Of a DNA stretch of 64,000 bases, positions 59,931-64,000 are shown piece by piece; the stretch's first letter is position 1, and every line of letters begins with the position of its first letter. A program made the position numbers and the translations under genes. The DNA is taken from NCBI RefSeq assembly GCF_021283305.1, contig NZ_JAJSOK010000021.1:52172-116171 (forward strand), written 5' to 3'. The notes beneath the pieces were generated by a model. That model ran no database searches. It saw only the letters and a list, made by a program, of their open reading frames with translations, and had not been told where the DNA came from. Origin of the DNA: Pseudonocardia kujensis (GTDB lineage Bacteria; Actinomycetota; Actinomycetes; Mycobacteriales; Pseudonocardiaceae).

Positions 59931-60875
59931 GTGAACTCGTCGGAACGTGTCCTCCGCGTCGAACATCTGACCCGTGAGACGGACTCGATCATCTCCTTCA
60001 CTCTCGTGGACCCCCAGGGCGGAGAACTCCCCGCCTGGGAGCCGGGCGCCCACATCGACGTGGTGGTGCCAGGCCTCGGCACACGCCAGTACTCACTGTG
60101 CGGCGACCCGCGCAACCGCCACAGCTACCGCATCGGTGTTCTCCTCGAACCCGGCGGCCGAGGTGGCTCTCGCTACCTCCACACCGAGGTGAGAGTGGGC
60201 GACCTGCTCACCTGCCGAGGTCCCCGGAACAACTTCATGCTCGACGAGGCGAAGCACTACGTGTTCCTCGCCGGCGGCATCGGCGTGACCCCGATCCTGC
60301 CCATGGTCGTGGAGGCGCAGCGGCGAGGTGCGTCGTGGACGATGGTCTACGGCGCACGGACCCGCTCGGCCATGGCGTTCGTCAGCGAGCTGCACGAGCG
60401 CGTGCAGCTGATGCCCGAGGACGAGCTGGGCAGGATCGACGTCGGGAAGGCGCTCGCCGACCTCCCGGAGGGCAGCCTCGTCTACTGCTGCGGGCCCGCC
60501 GCCATGATCGAAGCCGTCCGGGGTCATCGCAGCGACTGGCCGGACCCGGACACGGTGCGTTTCGAGCTGTTTTCCGCCCCTGTGCAGGACACCGCGACGG
60601 AGACGGACCGCGCCTTCGAGGTCGAGCTGGTCCACACGGGCGCGACGTTCACCGTGCAGCCCGGGGAGTCGATCCTCCAGAAGGCCATGGACGCCGGCGC
60701 CGACATCGGCTTCGACTGCCAGGAAGGCATCTGCGGCAGTTGCGAGACCCCGATCCTCGAGGGGGTGGCCGACCACCGAGACCAGGTCCTCACGGCCAAG
60801 GAGAAGGTCGCGAACACCTGCATGATGATCTGCGTTTCCCGTGCCGCGAGCCCGCGAATCGTCCTCGACCTGTAG
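59931..60875 (+). CDS. PDR-type oxidoreductase: flavin, NAD and C-terminal [2Fe-2S]
   Basis: 314 residues, homologous to the protein at 57118. RQYSLCG, GGIGVTPILPM, YCCGPAA and C-terminal cluster ligands Cys263, Cys268, Cys271 and Cys301. The GTG start at 59931 has AGGAG at eight-base spacing. It should reduce the P450 encoded just upstream. The two reductases have diverged, especially in the region before the ferredoxin, suggesting each is matched to its own P450. Confidence 0.9.
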   Translation: MNSSERVLRVEHLTRETDSIISFTLVDPQGGELPAWEPGAHIDVVVPGLGTRQYSLCGDPRNRHSYRIGVLLEPGGRGGSRYLHTEVRVGDLLTCRGPRNNFMLDEAKHYVFLAGGIGVTPILPMVVEAQRRGASWTMVYGARTRSAMAFVSELHERVQLMPEDELGRIDVGKALADLPEGSLVYCCGPAAMIEAVRGHRSDWPDPDTVRFELFSAPVQDTATETDRAFEVELVHTGATFTVQPGESILQKAMDAGADIGFDCQEGICGSCETPILEGVADHRDQVLTAKEKVANTCMMICVSRAASPRIVLDL

Positions 60876-60939
60876 ACGGCGCCGCTCATCAGACAGTCAG
60901 CGCACTACCCGACCATTGACTCCTCACCGGGAGAACAAG

Positions 60940-61173
60940 ATGCCCATCCTCACGATCGCCTACGCAAATCCGACGGACACCGAGAAGTTCGACCGCCATT
61001 ACACCGAGGTCCATCGCCCCCTCGCCGAGAAACTCCCGGCCCTGAAGGAGCTGCGGGTCCGACGATGCACGTCGCTCGACGAGGCCCCGGCGCCCAACTA
61101 CGTTCTGGTCGAGCCCAGCTTCGAGTCCCCGAGGCGTTGTACCAGGAGGCGCGTCAGCCACCCTCGGCAGTGA
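60940..61173 (+). pseudogene. ethD: EthD-family protein, frameshifted and cut by integrase sequence
   Basis: ATG 60940 with GGGAG upstream begins MPILTIAYANPTDTEKFDRH, then HRPLAEKLPALKELRVRRC, a clear EthD start. After VEPSFES the frame breaks at GTCCCCGAGG (61125-61134); adding one C restores PEALYQEA. Even then the family C-terminal half is replaced by integrase sequence from about 61155. EthD is a small protein needed with the Eth P450 for ether degradation. This copy is not functional. Confidence 0.75.
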
Positions 61174-61800
61174 TGGTCTGGACGCCCGCTCAGCTCGGAG
61201 CGTTTCCTCGACAACGCTCACCACGACCGCCTCTACGCCCTCTGGCACCTCATCGCTCACCGCAGCCTCCGCCGCGGTGAGGCATTCGGCGTTTTGGGAA
61301 GAGGTGGACCTGATGGCGAGTCTCGTGGTGATCCGCCTTCAGCTGGTACAGAACGGGTGGCAGGTCATCGAGAGCAAGCCGAAGTCCGAAGCCGGAACAG
61401 GTTCAGCGCCCTCGACGCCGGCACCGTGTCCGCACTGCGGGCCCAGAAGGAACGGCAAGACCGCGAGCGGGGAGATCTGGGGCGAAGCTTGCCAAGAGTC
61501 CGGCCGCGTCTTCCCACGGAGAACGGCGAGGCCCTGCACCCCGCCTCCGTCACAGCACGCTTCCATCACCTCGCCGAGGAGATCGGCCCGCCGCCCGTGC
61601 GGCTACACGACCCTTCGTCACGGCGATGCCTCGCTGATGCTTGCGGCGGGAGAGCCGACGAAGGTGGTCCAGGAGACACTCGGTCACAGTTCGGTGACGC
61701 TCACCACGACACCTACACGTCGGTATTCCACGACCTGGCAGCGGGCCGAGGCGGTCGCCGCGTTGATCCCACGAGCCCGAGCCGGATCCGCCACGCCCAG
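61155..61800 (+). pseudogene. Tyrosine integrase remnant
   Basis: Fragments in all three frames follow the order of a tyrosine recombinase: VMVWTPAQLGAF, DRLYALWHLIAHRSLRRGEA with the catalytic Arg, QNGWQVIESKPKSEAG, ENGEALHPASVTARFHHLAE, RLHD then LRHGDASLMLAAG (the HxxR motif across a shift), VVQETLGHSSVTLT, and DTYTSV with the nucleophile Tyr. At least four frame changes and loss of the N-terminal domain show long decay. It joins directly to the truncated EthD gene. Confidence 0.8.
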
Positions 61801-61863
61801 ACCACGCACACACTCACCCGAAGACGATCACCCCGAGGTGCAATCTCCACAGGTAGAAGGGGG

Positions 61864-61896
61864 TGGGCCCCGGAGGATCGAACTCACAACCCGCGG
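61864..61896 (-). other. tRNA-like 3' end, possible attachment site
   Basis: On the minus strand the sequence contains GGGTTGTGAG-TTCGATC and then CTCCGGGGCCCA, which looks like a T-loop and a 3' acceptor strand. The T-stem pairing is imperfect and no anticodon or D-arm is present, so this is a fragment, not a gene. It lies 60 bases after the integrase remnant, where attL is expected for tRNA-targeting elements. Confidence 0.4.
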
Positions 61897-62491
61897 AGAC
61901 AAGATCCACTACTTTCGTGGGGTCCTGACGTCTGTCGTCACCCCTCGTACGCTGCGCAGATTCCCGAGCGTTGGTGTTGCAGGCGCCTGTTCGTCGTGGG
62001 CTTCTGCCGTTGATATCCGGGGGTACTCCGGGGGCTGCTGCTCCCCCGCGCCCACTGAGTGCCATCCCGTCGACCTGTCGCCAGACCGACCGCGCGGACG
62101 CCCGTGGGCGGCCCTCGACGCAACCGCACCCGACTTTGCCACGCTCCGCCCACGGGCGGCCGTGCGGTACGCCCTCCGGGAGGTCGGCGGGATGGCACGG
62201 GCCGCCATCCTGTTGATCTGCCGCCCGGCGAGGGCTCGCTCACCCTATGTCCCCGTGGGGTAGAGCAACGGGCGGCTTGCCCCTTTCCAGGAGCAACCTA
62301 AGCAGCTCATCTTCCCAGCGCGCTGCAGCATTCTCCGCCTGACTGCCAGCAGCTGCCGCCCCAGAGTGCGGCTGAGGTACCTCCACTGCGTCCACTCGAA
62401 GGTAACGTTTGACGCTCCGTGACCGAACGACTACTGGAGATCTGCTCGCAACGATTCAGCCCGACTGGGACGTAAAGGTACGAGGAAGTCA
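61897..62491. other. Non-coding transition to lower-GC DNA
   Basis: About 600 bases without a supported gene. It includes a 12-bp inverted repeat (GCCCGTGGGCGG near 62100, complement near 62150) and, from about 62280, a clear decline in GC content. GAGGAAG at 62481-62487 is the ribosome-binding site of the next gene. Confidence 0.45.
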
Positions 62492-63934
62492 ATGCGCATA
62501 TCGCGACTGTCAGTTCGCAATCACAGCCGCCTTAAGGACTTCGAGATTGAAGTTCGTTCCCATCTGGTACTTGTCGGGCCGAACGATGTTGGAAAATCTT
62601 CGGTGCTTCGTTGCGTCGACCTGCTGCTAGGCGCTAGCACGGCACAACTATACCAACAAATTACCTCAAGCGATTTTCGAGACGCAGGCGAGACGCTGGT
62701 TATCGAAGCAGACCTGGTCGATTTCCAAGAATCCGACAAGGCGAACTTCCCTGATGAAATCCAGGTTATTGCTGAGACCGGAGCTAGTCTTTTAACACTC
62801 AGACTCGCCGCATCGATTGATGAGGACCAGACGATCACCGTTGAGCGCACCGCGCCCGGCGGAGGCACCGGCCGCCAGGTATCCCGGTCGCAAATGGCCA
62901 GCATAGGATGGAAGAAGCTCGGCGCCACGGTTCAGGCACGTGACCTCCGTGGAGACCGGAAGAACATCTTCCATGAAATCCTGCAAGCTGTGGATCTTGG
63001 CGATGAGCTGGACGGGTTCACCACCCTGACGTCGCAGCTCAAAGATATGCTCGAGGCGTCGAATGTGCTTGAAGGACTACGTGGCGATCTAGCAGGCCAT
63101 CTGTCCAAAGCCCTGCCCGAAGAAATACGTAAGGAAGACCTCGCACTAGTCCCCGGAGCGACTGCAGAAAATGATGTTCTGAATGATGTCAGACTACAGA
63201 TAGTCCGCGATGGGACTAATCGCGACATCAGCGATCAATCTGATGGAACCAAGGCGCTATTCGCAATCGCCTTCTACGACCTTGCTAGCCAAGGCGCTAA
63301 CGTCGTAGCTATCGACGAGCCCGAGATTCATTTGCACCCAACTAGTCAACGCAGCCTAGCCCGGCTACTAGTCAATAGTCCAAATCAAAAGATTCTGTCC
63401 ACACATTCGACCGATATTGTTGGCTCTTTCGATCCAGAATGTATCGTCGCTGTTCGGGCAGGTGGCGCGCTGGTGCAGCCACAGAGCGGCTTCCTCACCA
63501 AGGAAGAGCGCGTCGTTGTTGAGTGGTGGGTGCACGACAAACTGGAGCCGCTGACGTCACTTCGCGTGATTGCAGTCGAAGGCATTTCGGACAGAATAAT
63601 CCTTCAACGCGTTGCGGAGCTGACGGACCGAAACCTAGATCGACTAGGAATATCGATCTTAGAGACTGGCGGCGCTGGCAATATGGGCGCCATCATGAAG
63701 GTATTCGGGAAAAGCGGCTTCGATATTCCGTTATCGATCCTAATTGATGACGACGCGAAGGCGGATACAGCGAGCAAGCTCGGCGTTGAAGAAGCGTACC
63801 TGAAGAACAATTCAGTTTGGATCTCCAATCCGGATCTTGAAGGCGAGTATGTGGAGGCGTTTGGTGCGGCCAATGAGCCTTTCTCAGTAGCGGCGCGGTG
63901 GTGGCGGGGCGACACGCCGACGACGGTGAGTTGA
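62492..63934 (+). CDS. OLD-family ATP-dependent endonuclease (AAA ATPase and TOPRIM)
   Basis: 480 residues. N-terminal SMC-like ATPase with Walker A GPNDVGKSS (29-37), a signature-like SDQSDGTKALFA, Walker B VVAIDEPEIHLHP and STHS switch. A C-terminal TOPRIM domain follows with Glu363 in VIAVEGISD and acidic LIDDDAKAD near 418. OLD proteins are nucleases linked to phage defence, including GajA of Gabija. The protein is shorter than GajA and ends in GC-rich, unrelated-looking sequence after EYVEAFG, so the tail may be truncated by an insertion near 63888. Codon use is much less GC-biased than its neighbours, suggesting transfer. No GajB-like helicase is visible before the window ends. Confidence 0.8.
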   Translation: MRISRLSVRNHSRLKDFEIEVRSHLVLVGPNDVGKSSVLRCVDLLLGASTAQLYQQITSSDFRDAGETLVIEADLVDFQESDKANFPDEIQVIAETGASLLTLRLAASIDEDQTITVERTAPGGGTGRQVSRSQMASIGWKKLGATVQARDLRGDRKNIFHEILQAVDLGDELDGFTTLTSQLKDMLEASNVLEGLRGDLAGHLSKALPEEIRKEDLALVPGATAENDVLNDVRLQIVRDGTNRDISDQSDGTKALFAIAFYDLASQGANVVAIDEPEIHLHPTSQRSLARLLVNSPNQKILSTHSTDIVGSFDPECIVAVRAGGALVQPQSGFLTKEERVVVEWWVHDKLEPLTSLRVIAVEGISDRIILQRVAELTDRNLDRLGISILETGGAGNMGAIMKVFGKSGFDIPLSILIDDDAKADTASKLGVEEAYLKNNSVWISNPDLEGEYVEAFGAANEPFSVAARWWRGDTPTTVS

Positions 63935-64000
63935 CCCGGAACGGGCGCAGGACCCCGGTAGAGAAGTTGGTCCTTCCACAGATCAACACTCACACCGAGG
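63888..64000. mobile_element. Possible mobile-element end at the window edge
   Basis: Composition changes back to GC-rich abruptly inside the last codons of the OLD gene, and similarity to the family stops there. This suggests an insertion boundary. No terminal inverted repeat or transposase can be identified from the 113 bases available. Confidence 0.25.

Noticed and set aside
61864..61896. Complete tRNA gene
   Set aside because: Only a T-loop-like and acceptor-like portion is present, and the T-stem does not pair fully.
1..64000. CRISPR arrays, rRNA genes and plasmid origins
   Set aside because: No regularly spaced repeats, rRNA-like sequence, iterons or replication proteins were seen.

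Overview
The window is a very GC-rich (roughly 70%) stretch of an actinomycete chromosome or large plasmid, packed with catabolic accessory genes. GTG starts, overlapping stop/start codons, mycofactocin-coupled dehydrogenases, GAF/Fis and PucR-type regulators and many monooxygenases suggest a Pseudonocardiaceae- or Mycobacteriales-like soil degrader; the genus is an inference. No rRNA, complete tRNA, replication gene or CRISPR array is visible.

Layout. 1-2566: transporter tail, cytosine-deaminase-like amidohydrolase and amidase, translationally coupled. 3432-11868: mycofactocin-coupled SDR, a sigma54-activator-like regulator with a coupled leader ORF, an LLM flavin monooxygenase, an SMP-30 lactonase, a flavin reductase and a degenerate RibBA. 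11921-13818: MoxR ATPase and a VWA protein whose reading frame is broken at a slippery heptamer. 14063-24520: GAF/Fis regulator, SnoaL-FMO fusion, acetoin-reductase-like SDR, sugar-type ABC importer, a wrecked aldehyde dehydrogenase and two more mycofactocin-coupled SDRs. 24710-26589: a decayed PucR-type regulator and a small LuxR-type protein. 26822-34276: ketone-body genes (3-hydroxybutyrate dehydrogenase, SCOT A/B, HMG-CoA lyase), an IclR regulator and propionyl-CoA synthetase. 34491-38390: GntR, MHS symporter, HpcH aldolase, D-2-hydroxyacid dehydrogenase. 38442-46373: aromatic-acid transporter, DUF35 protein, thiolase-like protein, two class III CoA-transferases and a PucR regulator. 46432-47860: ArsR/MDR pair. 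48079-54927: FMO-cupin-SnoaL operon divergent from an SDR-cupin-hydrolase-extradiol dioxygenase operon, plus an AraC regulator. 55061-60875: IclR and two back-to-back P450/phthalate-dioxygenase-reductase-type pairs. 60940-64000: EthD cut by a decayed integrase, a tRNA-like 3' end, then a lower-GC OLD-family nuclease that looks foreign.

How they may work together. A recurrent inverted repeat, approximately TTGTMGCR-NNN-YGCTACAA, lies upstream of or between the mycofactocin SDRs, the LLM/SMP-30 divergent pair, the LuxR gene and (imperfectly) the GAF/AAA/Fis regulator. This suggests one regulon spread over about 23 kb. Oxygenases (LLM, FMO, P450) would begin attack on alicyclic, aromatic or ether substrates, SDRs and a lost ALDH would oxidise the alcohols, and CoA transferases, lyases and PrpE would carry acids into central metabolism. 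Several genes are pseudogenes; two of the breaks share the same C-run context, so some frameshifts could be sequence errors.
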